A stretch of DNA of 64,000 nucleotides, taken from positions 124,001-188,000 of the forward strand of contig JARGXX010000037.1 of assembly GCA_030374765.1 (NCBI GenBank), read 5' to 3'. The notes beneath the pieces were generated by a model. That model was not told the origin of the DNA. It worked only from the letters and a program-made list of their open reading frames with translations, and searched no databases. Within the stretch, counting starts at the first letter, position 1, and each line of letters starts with the position of its first letter. The DNA is from Agarophyton chilense. Its lineage: Eukaryota > Rhodophyta > Florideophyceae > Gracilariales > Gracilariaceae. The position numbers were made by a program, and so were the translations under genes. Of this stretch, positions 63,196 through 64,000 are shown piece after piece.

Positions 63196-64000
63196 TCAGC
63201 CTTCTGGACCTTCCAAATATGTAAACACCGCAAAGAACTCGAACAAAATCCCGGCCACAAGCGCAACCATTCTTTCCGAAATGCGGCTTGCCACCAGGGT
63301 GGCCGCGCTGACTGCCATACCCGTGCACACCACATTTGCCAACGTTGCGCCACCGATAACTGCCACGGAATTCCCACTCGCCGCAAGCGCCATAGTAGCT
63401 AGCATGGACCGGTCACACCATTCCGCCACAAAAATCAACGAACTCACCTTAAGAAGGACGGAGAAGGGGTTTTGTAACTTGGCGACTGACGCTTGTGCGA
63501 CCAATTCCTCAGCATCCGCACGCTCCCCACCGACCGATCCGGGGGTCTTTGGTAGATTTCTTGATTGCAAAATCATTTGTAAACCGAAGAAAACAAACAG
63601 AGCAATTGAGGAATAATGTGTTATAGTGGGTGGCAAGTATTGCATCAATTGCCCTAAGAAACAAGCAATGAACGTCATTACAGTTAAAGCAGCAAAAGCG
63701 CCTAAACAAACCAAAAAAGGGTTATGCTTCATGGCCATAAGCGCGGTTGCAAACATGCTCTTGTCGCCAAACTCGGACAAAAAGACCACTCCAAACGACT
63801 CTGTGAATGGTTTCACAAACGAGGAAATTCGCTCCGGAAGCCTGACGTTGTACGGAAACTGTGGTAGAGCTGGAGCAGAAACAGTTGCAATTCCGGCAGA
63901 AGTTGTGTTCATAGCACCTCTTGTAACAACATAACTAACCATTGCCAACGCAAGCAAGCCACCCATACGAGCTAACTTCAAGGTGAACGCGTGTTTCCGT
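63196..64000 (-). CDS. GDT1: GDT1/TMEM165-family cation transporter, N terminus possibly incomplete
   Basis: From ATG 63966 there are 256 residues, but the frame stays open to the window end, so a longer N-terminal targeting peptide could lie outside. The two family motifs, one per repeat, are EFGDKS (65-70) and EWCDRS (182-187). The second has Cys where the family has Gly. Six to seven helices are visible. GDT1 proteins move Mn2+ and Ca2+, in Golgi (TMEM165) or, in plants, in plastid membranes (PAM71/CMT1). The location here cannot be told without the true N terminus. Confidence 0.88.
   Translation of the reverse strand, partial: RKHAFTLKLARMGGLLALAMVSYVVTRGAMNTTSAGIATVSAPALPQFPYNVRLPERISSFVKPFTESFGVVFLSEFGDKSMFATALMAMKHNPFLVCLGAFAALTVMTFIACFLGQLMQYLPPTITHYSSIALFVFFGLQMILQSRNLPKTPGSVGGERADAEELVAQASVAKLQNPFSVLLKVSSLIFVAEWCDRSMLATMALAASGNSVAVIGGATLANVVCTGMAVSAATLVASRISERMVALVAGILFEFFAVFTYLEGPEG

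Noticed and set aside
1-64000. CRISPR array, bacterial operons or prophage
   Set aside because: No spaced direct repeats and no bacterial gene organisation. All clear genes are eukaryotic.

Overview
The window is nuclear DNA of a eukaryote with short, mostly intronless, tightly packed genes separated by large blocks of retrotransposon debris. Eukaryotic markers are 40S ribosomal protein eS7, the RNA polymerase subunit RPB10, prefoldin subunit 4, a zuotin-type J protein, a tRNA-Gly(GCC) with a Pol III T-run, GT-AG introns, a chromovirus, a copia remnant and a Tc1 element. Few introns, compact genes and abundant LTR elements fit a multicellular red alga of the Chondrus type. That assignment is inference; no rRNA or plastid marker is present to prove it.

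Region 1 (1-26540) is mobile DNA. Element A (1 to about 7200, minus strand) is a Ty3/gypsy-type element whose Pol frame runs open off the left edge. Its whole sequence is packed with short perfect hairpins. A minus-strand copia fragment (7741 to about 8970) abuts element B (8972-15043), a 5'-truncated and decayed chromovirus. B shares its 3' LTR (14378-15043) with the 5' end of element C (14378-25074), a full-length relative with two 666-bp LTRs. B and C both carry a long reading frame on the opposite strand, between the chromodomain and the 3' LTR. It is the best-preserved frame in either element. An A-type LTR and leader remnant follows at about 25600-26540.

Region 2 (26541-64000) is host DNA. 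After a gene-poor stretch come RPS7 (-), tRNA-Gly (+), RPB10 (+), a very long pseudokinase/Sel1-repeat protein (-), a Tc1 insertion, a TMEM53-like hydrolase (+), PFDN4 with a terminal mini-exon (-), an unknown basic protein (+), a secreted Cys-rich/coiled-coil protein (-), a CSGALNACT-like glycosyltransferase with a broken frame (-), a NIPA-type transporter (+), an ALS3/FetB-type permease with a 17-nt microexon (-), DNAJC2/zuotin (+), a Tigger/CENP-B-like protein with eroded catalytic motifs (-), a two-helix membrane protein (+), a DnaJ-type zinc-finger protein (+) and a GDT1/TMEM165 transporter (-).

The host genes do not form one pathway, but several serve protein synthesis and folding (eS7, RPB10, prefoldin 4, zuotin, tRNA-Gly) and several are ion or Golgi membrane functions (NIPA, ALS3-like, GDT1, glycosyltransferase). 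Neighbouring genes often share short divergent promoters or convergent 3' ends.
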